DNA of 64,000 nt from Desulfovibrio sp. (GCA_024699605.1 JAILPJ010000073.1:1-64000); one strand, 5' to 3'; shown: positions 1-10,860, numbered from the stretch's first letter. Numbers and translations are program-made. Notes: generated by a model from the sequence alone, not told the origin.

Positions 1-1
1 T

Positions 2-118
2 GATATCAATACATACGAAAAGGGGATAAAAGTGACGGACAGCGAGATGCAAGAGTTCAACCTTACGCGTGATGAATGGCATGGTGATTGGAACTACATT
101 ATCTCGCCTCAAAATTAA
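2..118 (+). mobile_element. C-terminal end of an ISAzo13/Rhodopirellula-type DDE transposase (truncated by window start)
   Basis: Open frame from base 2 reads DINTYEKGIKVTDSEMQEFNLTRDEWHGDWNYIISPQN*, resembling the C-terminus of ISAzo13-family transposases (Y-x-x-GIKV-x-D...L-T-R-x-x-x-HG-x-WNY-x-I). Confidence 0.7.
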
Positions 119-160
119 ATGTTATTTTTGGGCAGAGCCTAACGGCATTGGTCCTACGGC

Positions 161-1543
161 TCAGACCAACTCAAAAAGTTGGGCCTGAGCGGTCTTTTGA
201 TAGTATTTTTTGCGTGATGCGGCCCAGAAGTGGCAGTCCTGATAACTGGTATCGACGACATCAAGAACCACGGGATCAAGGCTCTCTTCGTTGACTCTGA
301 GAATGCGGCCTACAGCCTGGGCCACGTTGGCCTGAGGGGTGGCGAAGACGACAGCTCGAAGATCGGGCACATCCACACCCAGAGCCATAACTCCGTAAGT
401 AGCCAGGATAATGGGACTTTGAGCTAAAATCTTTCGGCGTTCGGCTTCCTTGGTTTCTCCAGTGAACAGGCCAATATCCTCTGCGTTGACGGCCTGCTTT
501 TGGGTGAGCAGAGCTTGCAGGTCTTTCAGTTGCTGGATGCGTTCGGAAAAAACCACGGTGCGCCGGCCACTTTGGGCAATTTTGGCAATGTGGCTGGCCA
601 AAAGGGCATTGCGTTGCGCGTCTTCCGCCAGCAGAGAGAGGAGTTTGGCGCGCCGGAAATTGGCATTTTTGATGAAGTTGATTTTATAGTTGGTCTTGGC
701 CGCCTTGTATTTCAGAATATAGACATTGGGCTGCAAAAGAGTGTGCGCGCTGATGGCCAGGACATTCTGGCCGATGGAGAGTTTGTAGATATCTTGCAGC
801 CCGTCGCGGCGATGTAAGGTGGCTGACATGCCGATACGGTATTTGGGCGCAAAGATGGAGAGGGTCTGGCTGAAACTTTGGGCTGCCGCCACATGTACCT
901 CATCCCAAATCACCAGGCCAAAAGCCTTGCAGAAGGCCTGGGGATATTTGTCTTTGGCCAGGGAGTGGATCATGCCGATGACGACTTTCTTGCCTTGATA
1001 GTCACAGGTGTCCTGCTGGGCCAGACCGATTTCCGAGGCCTGGATATTGGTGAATTGCTGAATGCGCTGCGACCATTGCTGGATGAGATTGTCGCGCGGC
1101 ACAATGATCAGGGTTGTGCGGCCAATGGCTTTGAGCATTCGTAAGGCACAGACCGTTTTGCCGGAGCCTGTGGGCATATTGATCAGCCAGCCGGTTTTTC
1201 CCTCTTGCAGCAGCTTGAGGAATTCTTCCACCAGCGGTCTTTGATTGTCCCGAAGACTGAAGCCCTCGCTCATCTCTACGTCAATGCTCAGGCCCTGGCT
1301 GCGTTCATCTTTGAGAACGGCTGTTTCTTTGGAAAAGTCCTTGAGGTAGAGCGGAAAACCAAAGGATTCCGCTGTTTCTTTGACTAAAGGAATATGAATG
1401 CTTTCTTCGTAGCGTGAAGTGCGGGTAAAGCTTCTGATCAGTTCATCGAGATCCTCTGTGAGTTCACTTTTGGGGACAAAAGCGTGCGTTGAGAGACGGA
1501 TTTCACTATAGGACATGGGCTTTGTTCCGAAGGTTGGGTCCAA
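161..1543 (-). CDS. DEAD/DEAH-box superfamily II helicase (type III restriction/XPB-like)
   Basis: Walker A MPTGSGKT, DEVH box, SATLHRRDG, C-terminal QAVGRILR motif VI. Start may be at 1516 (MSYSEI). Confidence 0.85.
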   Translation of the reverse strand: MDPTFGTKPMSYSEIRLSTHAFVPKSELTEDLDELIRSFTRTSRYEESIHIPLVKETAESFGFPLYLKDFSKETAVLKDERSQGLSIDVEMSEGFSLRDNQRPLVEEFLKLLQEGKTGWLINMPTGSGKTVCALRMLKAIGRTTLIIVPRDNLIQQWSQRIQQFTNIQASEIGLAQQDTCDYQGKKVVIGMIHSLAKDKYPQAFCKAFGLVIWDEVHVAAAQSFSQTLSIFAPKYRIGMSATLHRRDGLQDIYKLSIGQNVLAISAHTLLQPNVYILKYKAAKTNYKINFIKNANFRRAKLLSLLAEDAQRNALLASHIAKIAQSGRRTVVFSERIQQLKDLQALLTQKQAVNAEDIGLFTGETKEAERRKILAQSPIILATYGVMALGVDVPDLRAVVFATPQANVAQAVGRILRVNEESLDPVVLDVVDTSYQDCHFWAASRKKYYQKTAQAQLFELV

Positions 1544-1550
1544 GATGGAA

Positions 1551-1575
1551 AACGCCCGGCAAAGTGCCGGGCGTT
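1551..1575 (-). terminator. Hairpin terminator downstream of the DAACS symporter
   Basis: AACGCCCGGCA-AAG-TGCCGGGCGTT perfect 11-bp stem. Confidence 0.6.
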
Positions 1576-1589
1576 GTGCTCTTTGTCTT

Positions 1590-2864
1590 CTAGGCTGAAG
1601 CCAGTGTTGCCGCCAGATCGTGGTTGGTCATGGTGGCCACGGCAGAATCTGACCAGACATTGACGCAGGTTTCTATCATATCGATGATGGCGTAGATGGG
1701 CAAAATGACACCGAGCAGATCCACGGGCACATTCATGGAACTCATCAGCGAGAGGGTGAGAAAATAGCAGCCCATGGGCACGCCGGCATTGCCGATGGCC
1801 GCCAGTACCGCCACAAAGACCCAGACGAACATGGTGCCAGTGGTCAGAACGATATTGGCGTTCTGCATCAGAAAGAGTGAGGTGACGAGAATGAAGGCGG
1901 CACAGCCGTTCATATTGATGGTTGTGCAGATGGGCAAGACAAAGCGCGTAACCTTGGGGTTTAAGCGCAGATTATCTTCGGCTGAGGCCAGCGTCACGGG
2001 CAGTGTGCCCGCTGAGCTTTTGGAAAAGAGGGCCACGGCCAGAGCCGGAAACATGCCCCTGAAGACGGCCAGAGGATTAATCTTGCGGGCCAAGAGAAAG
2101 AGGGGAATGACCACAAAGAATTGCAAAAGATTGCCGCCAATAACTACCGCTGTGTATTTGCCAAGGGCTCCGACAATCACGCCGGCTTCAATCTGCGAGA
2201 CCAGTTGGGCCGTAAAGGCGCAAATGCCCAGAGGCAGAACGTAGAGCAAGCCCTTGATGAGCGTGAACAGCAGCTCCTGGAGGCCGCAGATGGCGCGAAC
2301 GAGCATGTCGCGGTTTTCCGTTTTCGGCATAAAAGCAAGGCCCAGGCCAACCGCTGAGGCAATGATCAAAATGGAGAGCACATTGCCTGAGAGAAAAGGC
2401 GCAAGGACATTGTTGGGGATGACGGAAAGAAAGTGGTCATAATACGAGAGCTTGCCGAGATTCTGAGGAATATTGGCTGCGCCGGAAACAGGCACGTTTT
2501 CAGGAGCGATCCAGAGAAAGAGCCCTAAGGCCACAATGGCTGCGCAGAAGGTCGTAGTCAGGGTATAGAAGAGGGCGTGCCCAAAAATGCGTCCTGTTTC
2601 TCTGCGCGCACCCAGTTCAGCCAGGGTTGTGATGACAGCCAAACAGATGACCGGCACGGCCACAAACTGAAAGAGGCGCGTAAAAGCCTGGGCAATGAAA
2701 TTACAGAGTTCATTGAGCGTCGGGATCTGCAGCCAGCCAAAGATGGCGCCAAAGAGCATGGCCACAAACCAGAAGAGCACTTTCAGCATGTGATTGTGTT
2801 TAGCGCTTTCGTCCAGAGTCTGACGTGCCGCCTCTTCAACACGGGTTTGATTGGGAAGATACAT
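1590..2864 (-). CDS. Dicarboxylate/amino acid:cation (Na+ or H+) symporter, DAACS family
   Basis: SSAGTLPVTLASAEDN, TTINMNGCA and NAGVPMGCYF motifs typical of GltP/SstT-like symporters. Start chosen at MYLPNQ. Confidence 0.85.
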   Translation of the reverse strand: MYLPNQTRVEEAARQTLDESAKHNHMLKVLFWFVAMLFGAIFGWLQIPTLNELCNFIAQAFTRLFQFVAVPVICLAVITTLAELGARRETGRIFGHALFYTLTTTFCAAIVALGLFLWIAPENVPVSGAANIPQNLGKLSYYDHFLSVIPNNVLAPFLSGNVLSILIIASAVGLGLAFMPKTENRDMLVRAICGLQELLFTLIKGLLYVLPLGICAFTAQLVSQIEAGVIVGALGKYTAVVIGGNLLQFFVVIPLFLLARKINPLAVFRGMFPALAVALFSKSSAGTLPVTLASAEDNLRLNPKVTRFVLPICTTINMNGCAAFILVTSLFLMQNANIVLTTGTMFVWVFVAVLAAIGNAGVPMGCYFLTLSLMSSMNVPVDLLGVILPIYAIIDMIETCVNVWSDSAVATMTNHDLAATLASA

Positions 2865-3267
2865 CTTACACCTGTGCGTTGGCAAAAGGATTACGGACAA
2901 GGGCGGTGAGGCCCTTCCAGAATGCGAAAAAAAAGCGCTGTCGAAAGTGATCGGTCAACGCCTGTGTATGCCTTGAGGCCGGCATGGTAAGCCAATGGCA
3001 AGGCTTTGGCAAGAAGACGGCCAGGCGTTTTATGAGCAATTCCGCCTCCTGCAGAAGATTTTTGTGTGCACAGCAGGCTTCAGAACAAGGCCCACAGGTG
3101 ACAAAAACAAGGCGTAGCTGGTCCGCCCGCCTGTGTTCAATTTCTTGACCTGGATGACCATGCAAGGTTATTATAAATCGTTTAGGGTTACTGCTGGGCT
3201 GCTGAATTTTTACTCTTTCATGCGGAAAATGGAGCAGTTCTTAGGCACTTTTCTGGCCTTATAATTC

Positions 3268-6200
3268 ATGGGTAAAGGTATGCCAAAACGGACGGACTTA
3301 CACAAGATCCTGGTGATAGGCGCAGGTCCCATTGTCATCGGACAAGGCTGTGAATTTGACTATTCGGGTTCTCAAGCGGTCAAGGCCCTGAAAGAAGAGG
3401 GCTATGAGGTTGTTCTGGTCAATTCCAATCCGGCTACTATTATGACCGATCCTCATCTGGCGGATGCGACCTACGTGGAACCCATTGAGCACGAGACACT
3501 GGCCGCCATCATTAAAAAAGAGCGCCCCTGTGCGCTTTTGCCGACCCTAGGCGGTCAGACGGCCCTCAATGCGGCCCTGAGATTGGCCAAGAAAGGGGTG
3601 CTGGCAGAATTTGGCGTCGAGCTGATCGGAGCGCGTGCCGAGGTTATTGAAAAGGCTGAAAGTCGCGAACTTTTTCGCCGCGCCATGCAGAATATCGGCC
3701 TGAAAGTACCGGCCAGCGGTATTGCCCACAGCATGGAGGAGGCTCGCAACCTGGCCAAAAACCTGCCGTTTCCGCTGATCGTGCGCCCGGCTTTCACCCT
3801 TGGTGGAACCGGAGGCGGTGTGGCCTACAATATGGATGATCTTGAGACCGTGGCGCAGGCGGGGATGTCCGCAAGCCCTGTGTCCGAGATCATGATTGAA
3901 CAGAGCGTGCTGGGCTGGAAAGAGATTGAAATGGAGGTCATGCGCGATAAAAATGACAATTGTGTGATTGTCTGCTCCATTGAGAATCTTGATCCTATGG
4001 GTGTGCATACGGGCGACTCCATAACCGTGGCCCCCATTCAGACCCTGACAGACGTTGAATACCAGCGTCTGAGAAATGCCTCCCTCGATATCATGCGCGA
4101 GATTGGTGTGGAAACCGGCGGCAGTAATGTCCAGTTTGCCGTCAATCCGCAAAACGGCGAAGTCGTGGTCATTGAGATGAATCCGCGTGTTTCCCGTTCT
4201 TCGGCCTTGGCTTCCAAGGCTACGGGTTTCCCCATAGCCAAGATCGCGGCTAAACTCGCCGTGGGCTTCACGCTCGATGAGCTGCGCAATGATATTACTC
4301 GAGAGACTGCGGCGTGTTTTGAACCAGCCATTGACTACTGTGTGGTCAAAATTCCGCGTTTTACTTTTGAGAAATTCCCCGGCGCCAAGGACGAGCTGAC
4401 CACAAGCATGAAGAGCGTTGGTGAGGCCATGAGTATTGGCCGCACTTTTAAGGAAGCTCTGCAGAAAGGCCTGCGCAGCATGGAAATCGGAGCCACGGGA
4501 CTTGGTTTTCATTTTGGTCGAGAGCTTCCGTCCAAAGCGGAAATTTTGGAACGTCTGGGCCATCCGAATTCACGCCGTATTTTTGCTTTGCGGGAGGCCA
4601 TTCTTGCAGGCATCAGCGAGGAAGAAATCCATCAGGTTTCCTATTTTGATCCCTGGTTCATCCGTCAGGTACGGGAAATCGTGGAGATGGAGGCGCAGAT
4701 TCGCGATTACGGCATAGCCAATGATATGACCCCGGTTAACCGCGAGCTTGCGCAGATTTTGCGACGCGCCAAGGAATACGGTTTTTCCGATGCGCAGCTG
4801 GCTGAGATGTGGAAACGGCCCGAAGGCGACATCCGCCGTCTGCGCAAGGAATTGCACATCACACCGTCCTACTATCTGGTGGATACCTGTGCCGCTGAGT
4901 TTGAGGCGTATACCCCGTATTACTACTCCACCTATGAGTCAGGCGATGAGGTCGCCATCAAATCCTGCCGCAAGGTCCTGATTCTGGGTGGCGGCCCCAA
5001 CCGCATCGGCCAGGGCATAGAATTTGATTATTGCTGCTGTCATGCCTCCTTTGCTCTGCGTGATGCGGGCATCTGCGCCATCATGGTCAATTCCAATCCC
5101 GAAACCGTCTCCACCGACTATGACACCTCAGACAGACTCTATTTTGAGCCGCTGACCTTTGAGGATGTGATGAACATCGTGGAGCGCGAAAAGCCAGAAG
5201 GCGTCATTGTGCAGTTTGGCGGCCAGACACCGTTGAATCTTGCGGTGCCTCTGATGCGCATGGGCGTCCCCATCATGGGGACCAGCCCCGATGCCATTGA
5301 TCGGGCGGAGGATCGAGAGCGTTTTCAGGCTTTGATTCAGAAGCTGGGGCTTAGGCAGCCTTCCAATGGCACGGCCATGAGTCTGGAAGACGCCCTCGAA
5401 GTGGCTCAGAAAATCACCTATCCCGTCATGGTTCGCCCGAGCTATGTGTTAGGTGGACGGGCCATGGCTGTGGTCTATGACGCCGAAGAGCTGACAGGGT
5501 ATTTTGCCGAGCACGTGCCCATGAAGCCCGAGCACCCCATTCTCATCGATAAGTTCTTGGAACATGCCGTGGAAGTGGATGTGGACGCTTTGGCTGACGG
5601 CCACGATGTGTATATCGCTGGCATTATGGAACACATTGAGGAAGCGGGTATACATTCGGGCGATTCAGCGTGTGTGCTGCCTTCGTTTTCTCTTTCCTAT
5701 GACCATGTGGCGAGCATTGCCGCTCAAGCCGAGGCGTTAGCCAGTGAGCTGCATGTGGTGGGCTTGATGAATATTCAGTTCGCCATCAAGGGCGATGAGA
5801 TCTATATTTTGGAGGTCAATCCTCGCGCCTCCCGTACGGCCCCCTTTGTTTCCAAGGCTACGGGCGTTCCTCTGCCATATCTGGCCACACAGGTGATGCT
5901 GGGTAAGAAGCTTGCTGAATTGGATCCCTGGAGCATGCGCCGTGGTGGTTTCACCTGTGTTAAGGAAGCGGTGATGCCGTTTGGACGTTTCCCGGGCGTG
6001 GATGTGATTCTGGGCCCTGAAATGCATTCCACAGGTGAGGTCATGGGGATGGGGTCAACCTTTGCTGAAGCTTTTCATAAGAGCCAGCTGGGGGCTGGGC
6101 AGATCATTCCCCAAAGTGGCCGCCTCTTTCTTTCGGTCAACGAGCGCGATAAGCCCTATTTGCCCGAGGTGGCCAGCATGTTCAAAAATCTCGGCTTTAC

Positions 6201-6522
6201 ACTGCTTGCCACCAACGGTACCGCTGCTTTTCTGAAGGAACACGGGCTTGAGGTGGAAGTGGTGCGCAAGGTCTATGAAGGTCGTCCCAATATCGTTGAT
6301 CTGATCATCAATCATGAGGTGGATCTGGTCGTCAATACGCCTTCAGGCAAGAAGACCGCACGCGATTCCAAGGCCATCCGCCGAACGGCCTTGACCTACA
6401 ATGTGCCCTATTGCACGACGCTTGCTGCGGCTAAGGCCACGGCCACAACCATTGGCACCATGAAGGGAGGGCTGCATGTGGAAAGCCTTCAAGAATACTA
6501 TGCGCGTCAAGACGCGCAATAG
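3268..6522 (+). CDS. carB: Carbamoyl-phosphate synthase large subunit
   Basis: 1084-aa duplicated ATP-grasp protein; [29 protein letters not shown], second-half [23 protein letters not shown]-terminal MGS-like domain. Confidence 0.97.
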   Translation: MGKGMPKRTDLHKILVIGAGPIVIGQGCEFDYSGSQAVKALKEEGYEVVLVNSNPATIMTDPHLADATYVEPIEHETLAAIIKKERPCALLPTLGGQTALNAALRLAKKGVLAEFGVELIGARAEVIEKAESRELFRRAMQNIGLKVPASGIAHSMEEARNLAKNLPFPLIVRPAFTLGGTGGGVAYNMDDLETVAQAGMSASPVSEIMIEQSVLGWKEIEMEVMRDKNDNCVIVCSIENLDPMGVHTGDSITVAPIQTLTDVEYQRLRNASLDIMREIGVETGGSNVQFAVNPQNGEVVVIEMNPRVSRSSALASKATGFPIAKIAAKLAVGFTLDELRNDITRETAACFEPAIDYCVVKIPRFTFEKFPGAKDELTTSMKSVGEAMSIGRTFKEALQKGLRSMEIGATGLGFHFGRELPSKAEILERLGHPNSRRIFALREAILAGISEEEIHQVSYFDPWFIRQVREIVEMEAQIRDYGIANDMTPVNRELAQILRRAKEYGFSDAQLAEMWKRPEGDIRRLRKELHITPSYYLVDTCAAEFEAYTPYYYSTYESGDEVAIKSCRKVLILGGGPNRIGQGIEFDYCCCHASFALRDAGICAIMVNSNPETVSTDYDTSDRLYFEPLTFEDVMNIVEREKPEGVIVQFGGQTPLNLAVPLMRMGVPIMGTSPDAIDRAEDRERFQALIQKLGLRQPSNGTAMSLEDALEVAQKITYPVMVRPSYVLGGRAMAVVYDAEELTGYFAEHVPMKPEHPILIDKFLEHAVEVDVDALADGHDVYIAGIMEHIEEAGIHSGDSACVLPSFSLSYDHVASIAAQAEALASELHVVGLMNIQFAIKGDEIYILEVNPRASRTAPFVSKATGVPLPYLATQVMLGKKLAELDPWSMRRGGFTCVKEAVMPFGRFPGVDVILGPEMHSTGEVMGMGSTFAEAFHKSQLGAGQIIPQSGRLFLSVNERDKPYLPEVASMFKNLGFTLLATNGTAAFLKEHGLEVEVVRKVYEGRPNIVDLIINHEVDLVVNTPSGKKTARDSKAIRRTALTYNVPYCTTLAAAKATATTIGTMKGGLHVESLQEYYARQDAQ

Positions 6523-6574
6523 GCTCTGAAGAGATCTGCGAATGGGAACGCTTGGGGTAAACGGAGAGAGAGCC

Positions 6575-7711
6575 ATGAAAGCAGTGCTCGTGCTTGAAGA
6601 TGGATTTACGCTGGAAGGGACGTCCTTTACGGGACCCTTTGAAACCGGAGGCGAAGTCATTTTTACCACCGGTATGACCGGTTATCAGGAAGTACTGACA
6701 GATCCCTCCTATTATGGGCAGATGATCTGTATGACGTATCCCTTGGTGGGAAATTACGGGATTACCAAGGAAGATTATGAATCAGAAACCATTCATGCCA
6801 GTGCCTTGCTGGTCAAGGAATGTTGTAAAGAACCTTCAAATTGGCGTTCCGTGATGTCTTTGCCTCAGTTTTTGCAAAAGCATGGCGTTGCCGGCATGGA
6901 ACATATCGATACGCGTGCTCTGACCAGGCACCTGCGTTTGCATGGGGCCATGCGCGGCAGGATTTCCTCGTTGGATCCCAATCGCGAATCGCTCCTGGAA
7001 AAGGTTTTGAAGCAGCCTCCCATGGAAGGACAGAATCTCGCCCAGTATGTCTCCTGTCAGGCACCCTATGTTTTTGCCGATGAGAGCAAAAAGCCCGTGA
7101 CGCTCAATGCTGACGGCTCTTATCCGTGGACAGGCTGCGGCATTCCGCTGGCGGTTTTTGATTTCGGCATTAAGTGGAATATTTTGCGTCTTTTGCGTGC
7201 GCACGGTTTTGAGCCTCTGGTTTTGCCTCCCTCCTATAGCGTCAAGCAGGTGCGTGCCACAGGTGCCCGTGCTGTCTTTCTCTCCAACGGACCTGGCGAT
7301 CCCTCGGCTTTGCGTGATGAGATCATCACGGTGCGTGAACTGATTCATGACGGTTTTCCGGTGACGGGCATCTGCCTGGGGCATCAGTTGATTGGTCATG
7401 CTCTGGGTGGAAAGACTCGCAAGCTTAAATTTGGTCATCACGGCTGTAATCATCCCGTTAAAGAGCTGGCTACCGGCAAGATTGAAATCTCTTCGCAGAA
7501 CCACGGCTTTGCCGTTGAGCTTGCGGATCTTCCTGACGTGGAAGTGACCCATCTTAATCTGAATGATCAGACAGTCGAAGGTTTGCGTCATAAGCGGCTG
7601 CCTGTGATGAGCGTGCAGTATCATCCAGAAGCAGCTGCGGGCCCCCACGATAGTCGTTATTTGTTTACCCGTTTTCACGATATGATTGAGAATGCTCTTA
7701 AGTCCGCATAG
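6575..7711 (+). CDS. carA: Carbamoyl-phosphate synthase small (glutaminase) subunit
   Basis: [32 protein letters not shown] class I amidotransferase nucleophile motif, VQYHPEA. Confidence 0.96.
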   Translation: MKAVLVLEDGFTLEGTSFTGPFETGGEVIFTTGMTGYQEVLTDPSYYGQMICMTYPLVGNYGITKEDYESETIHASALLVKECCKEPSNWRSVMSLPQFLQKHGVAGMEHIDTRALTRHLRLHGAMRGRISSLDPNRESLLEKVLKQPPMEGQNLAQYVSCQAPYVFADESKKPVTLNADGSYPWTGCGIPLAVFDFGIKWNILRLLRAHGFEPLVLPPSYSVKQVRATGARAVFLSNGPGDPSALRDEIITVRELIHDGFPVTGICLGHQLIGHALGGKTRKLKFGHHGCNHPVKELATGKIEISSQNHGFAVELADLPDVEVTHLNLNDQTVEGLRHKRLPVMSVQYHPEAAAGPHDSRYLFTRFHDMIENALKSA

Positions 7712-7871
7712 AACGCGGAATATCCCGGAGAAAGTGTAGATGATGCAGGTTTTTGCCTACACGTCTTTCCGGTCATGAGCAGTAGGCTTTGTCTGCTGTG
7801 TTGCGGCTAGACACTGCTTTTTGGGAAGTGTTACTTTTTGGAAATGTAATTTTTGTAATGAGGAGCGTGCT

Positions 7872-8297
7872 ATGCGGAAACTCTGTTGTCTTGCTGTACT
7901 TGCCCTGTGTCTTTGGGCAGTCTGTGCAGAGGCAGGGGAGGTCAAAACACCGGCCAACACCAATGCCGTGGATATTTTGACAGGAGAACTCTGGCAGAAA
8001 TCTTCGCCTGAAGAAAAACGGGCTTTCATTTTTGGCGTGGATACGGCGGTGACTGTTGAGTATTATGTCAACACGAAGTATGAGGAGAAGGCCAAAAAGA
8101 CCGGTAAAAAGGTCAAGCATACGCTGTCTCCTTTTGAAAAAGGCTGGATGAAGGCCTTACACGAGATGCACCGCAAGGATCTTATCGCGACTATCGACGC
8201 TTGGTACGCTGAACATCCTGAAAGCATCGAGCGGCCTGTGATGGCTGTGGTGTGGTATGAGATCATTGCTCCTCGTTTGTCAGAGGATAAAAAATAA
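7872..8297 (+). CDS. Small exported protein of unknown function
   Basis: Signal peptide MRKLCCLAVLALCLWAVCAEA; ATG at 7872 with upstream GAGG. Confidence 0.65.
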   Translation: MRKLCCLAVLALCLWAVCAEAGEVKTPANTNAVDILTGELWQKSSPEEKRAFIFGVDTAVTVEYYVNTKYEEKAKKTGKKVKHTLSPFEKGWMKALHEMHRKDLIATIDAWYAEHPESIERPVMAVVWYEIIAPRLSEDKK

Positions 8298-8309
8298 GCG
8301 GAGTTTACT

Positions 8310-8588
8310 ATGGGACGTATCCTTGCTGTTTGTCTTTTATCGTGTTCTCTGGTCTTTTCCGTTGCCGGCTGCACCAATACCCAGAAAGGCGTCGTTGGTG
8401 GTTCTGCTCTCGGTGCCGCAGCCGGTCTCGGCATAGCCGCTGTGAGCGGCGGTTATCTTGGCTGGGGAGCCTTGGCAGGCGCGGGCGTTGGCGCTTTGGC
8501 CGGAGGCATTGTGGGTAAGCAGAAAGATGATTACGAAGATGAAGAGTATTACCGCAGGCATCATCATCACTCGCGTTACGATGATTAA
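8310..8588 (+). CDS. Glycine-zipper lipoprotein with His/Asp/Tyr-rich tail
   Basis: Lipobox-like SVAGC, repeated GxxxG segment, C-terminus DDYEDEEYYRRHHHHSRYDD. Confidence 0.75.
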   Translation: MGRILAVCLLSCSLVFSVAGCTNTQKGVVGGSALGAAAGLGIAAVSGGYLGWGALAGAGVGALAGGIVGKQKDDYEDEEYYRRHHHHSRYDD

Positions 8589-8610
8589 GCATTGACCTTA
8601 CACAAGCAAA

Positions 8611-8635
8611 AGAGGTGGCTTTCGCCACCTCTTTT
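8611..8635. terminator. Rho-independent terminator
   Basis: AGAGGTGGC-TTTC-GCCACCTCT-TTT. Confidence 0.9.
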
Positions 8636-8692
8636 GGTTTTCAATGTCATTTTGTTGCACAGAAAATTTCGAACGCTCAGATTGCAAAGATC

Positions 8693-8968
8693 TCACGGAT
8701 TCTTTTTGCTTTTCTCTGCCCGTTCCTGCATGCCAAGGGCCACGGCTTCGCGTACATGGGCTTCAGAATCCTGGGTGACGGCCACATCAGTATAGTAGAG
8801 GGCTCCACTGGTCACACCGATTTCGTCCTGAACATCCACAAAACGTTGCCAGGAACTGGAGAGGCCAAAGAGCATGGGCGAGAGATAATTGAAAAAGACA
8901 AAGAGAGCGAGAATCAGACCTGTGAGTTTGAGCCAGGCATGAAGGCGTGATACGTTTGGCGATTCCAT
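8693..8968 (-). CDS. 91-aa single-TM protein downstream of the yeiH-family gene
   Basis: MESPNVSRLHAWLKLTGLILALFVFFNYLSPMLFGL...; same strand as the exporter, separated by a terminator hairpin. Confidence 0.6.
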   Translation of the reverse strand: MESPNVSRLHAWLKLTGLILALFVFFNYLSPMLFGLSSSWQRFVDVQDEIGVTSGALYYTDVAVTQDSEAHVREAVALGMQERAEKSKKNP

Positions 8969-9003
8969 AGAGAACCTTGATGCTGATGAGAAAGGGGAAA
9001 AGG

Positions 9004-9034
9004 AAAAGGCTGCCGGATGTTCCGGCAGCCTTTT
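9004..9034 (-). terminator. Rho-independent terminator of the YeiH-family gene
   Basis: AAAAGGCTGCCGGA-TGT-TCCGGCAGCCTTTT perfect 14-bp stem. Confidence 0.9.
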
Positions 9035-9044
9035 GACAGGAAGC

Positions 9045-10769
9045 TTAGATCTTCGAGGTAATTTCGGGGAAGACCTTGTAGAACATGAACCAGGCCATGA
9101 GCAGTGTGAGTAACAGGTTGAAGCTCTGGCCGCAGATATAGAGGATAATTGGCTTGCCACCCTTGAGATAGCTCTTGAGTTCGCGGAAATTGGTGGTCAG
9201 ACCGATGGCCACAAAGGCCAGGGCAAAGAACCAGCCGCGGAAGGCGCCGCCAACCTTGTTGGTGCCGTTTTCAATAAGAATGGTGGCCGTATCGGCTCCC
9301 AGGTTGGAGCAGATGATCGAGCAGATGATGGAGACACCGAGGAAGCCCAGTACGAACTTGGGGAAACGGTGCCAGATTTCCATGGCGCCAACTTTTTCGC
9401 CTTCCTGCTTGTGCACCTTCGTTGTGAAGTAAATAGCGACGAAGAAGGCTGTCACACCAATGAGCACGTTCTGAATCATTTTGACTGTAGCAGCGACCTG
9501 CATGGCCTTGGGACCGACAAAGGCACCGGCTGCAGCCACAGCACCTGTGGCGTCAATGGTGCCGCCGATCCAGGCACCGCCCAGAATTTCCGGCATACCG
9601 CAGGCACGGATGATGGCAGGCAAAACAACCATCATGATAGCCGTAAAGGTCAGTGAAAGACCAATGGAAAGCGTCAGTTCTTCTTTTTTCGCTTGGGCTG
9701 CCGCAGCAGTGGCGATGGCCGCAGAGGTGCCGCAGACGGACATATCGGCGGAAATGACGATATTCAGTGTGGGAGAGGGGATCTTCAGTACTTTCTGACC
9801 AAAGATATAGGTGCAGACCAAGACAATGGGGGTGACGACCCAGGCGACGAAGATACCTGGAATACCGATGGCCATGAGCTTGTAGATCAGTACGTCAGCA
9901 CCCAAGAGGACCAGGCCGGTTTTGATGAAGTATTCAACCTGAGCACTGTATTTGAGCCATTTTGGTGTACCAATGGTATTGGCGATCAGCATGCCGATGA
10001 TGATGGACCAGATTTCGGCATTCATGCCCCAGCCTTTCATGACATCCTGCTTGCCCATGATCTGCGCAAGGACGCAGACCACATAGACACCCAGGAAGCC
10101 GAGGAAGAACTTGACGGGATTGTAGCCCATGAAGCAGGCGCCGATGGTCACGAGCACGCCAAGGCCCAATCCTAAGCCAATCAGTGAACCATAGCGGTTG
10201 AAAGGCTTCTTGATTTTCTTGGCAACCTTGCCTGTGTCGCCCTTGGCCTTCTGCCAGGCATTGATGGCCGTTGTGGCCTGAGCGTTTAGGGCTTCGTCCT
10301 TATACATTGCGTCGGCCGCTGCCGTCTGTGCTGCCTTGGCATTGGCCAGGGCGTCGGCTTCAGCTTTCTTCAGTTCGTCCAGTTTGGGTTGAATCTTGGC
10401 ATTAGCCTGATCAGCTGCTTCTTTAGAGAGATACAGGGAATCCAGGGGATTGGCGTGCCAGCCGCCAGGAGTGGCCAAAAATCCCAAGACGGTTTTGAGG
10501 AATGATACATCTTTGCCGGCGATTTTTTTGAGGTCGGCTTTGGCTTGATAGAATTCAATGGTTTTGATGGGTTTGGCTTTTTCCTGGGCAATGGTGGCGA
10601 GCAGTGGGCCGCTTTTGGCGTCAAGCGACGGACGATTGCTCATGACCACGCAAAGAGCCACAGCTAGGATGAACAAGCCGAGCCATATGGCCCAGTAGTC
10701 CTCTTTTTTCCAGAGGTCAGACCATGACGATTTCGCACGATCGACCACGATGTCAGAATTTTGAGACAT
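9045..10769 (-). CDS. YeiH-family putative sulfate/sulfite exporter with extended N-terminal region
   Basis: VISADMSVCGTSAAIATAAA and GGAWIGGTIDATGAVAAAGAFVG motifs of the YeiH/UPF0324 family; about 120-aa Ala/Lys-rich segment after TM1. Confidence 0.85.
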   Translation of the reverse strand: MSQNSDIVVDRAKSSWSDLWKKEDYWAIWLGLFILAVALCVVMSNRPSLDAKSGPLLATIAQEKAKPIKTIEFYQAKADLKKIAGKDVSFLKTVLGFLATPGGWHANPLDSLYLSKEAADQANAKIQPKLDELKKAEADALANAKAAQTAAADAMYKDEALNAQATTAINAWQKAKGDTGKVAKKIKKPFNRYGSLIGLGLGLGVLVTIGACFMGYNPVKFFLGFLGVYVVCVLAQIMGKQDVMKGWGMNAEIWSIIIGMLIANTIGTPKWLKYSAQVEYFIKTGLVLLGADVLIYKLMAIGIPGIFVAWVVTPIVLVCTYIFGQKVLKIPSPTLNIVISADMSVCGTSAAIATAAAAQAKKEELTLSIGLSLTFTAIMMVVLPAIIRACGMPEILGGAWIGGTIDATGAVAAAGAFVGPKAMQVAATVKMIQNVLIGVTAFFVAIYFTTKVHKQEGEKVGAMEIWHRFPKFVLGFLGVSIICSIICSNLGADTATILIENGTNKVGGAFRGWFFALAFVAIGLTTNFRELKSYLKGGKPIILYICGQSFNLLLTLLMAWFMFYKVFPEITSKI

Positions 10770-10844
10770 CAGATCCCTCCTTAAAGATTTAGGAAATCAC
10801 AACTATGGAGCGAACCTTAGGCATTTTTCATCCTGCCGTCAATG

Positions 10845-10860
10845 TGCAAGTCGCTTTCCA
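10845..10860 (-). promoter_or_regulatory. Candidate sigma54 (-24/-12) promoter upstream of the YeiH-family gene
   Basis: Reverse complement TGGAAAG-CGAC-TTGCA matches TGGCACG-N4-TTGCW with correct GG/GC spacing. Confidence 0.4.

Noticed and set aside
2866-3165. 99-aa minus-strand ORF upstream of the DAACS gene
   Set aside because: No recognisable family and no clear ribosome-binding site; overlaps the DAACS start region.
3547-4563. 338-aa antisense ORF inside carB
   Set aside because: Mirror frame of a highly conserved coding gene; composition is typical of spurious antisense frames (His/Arg-rich).
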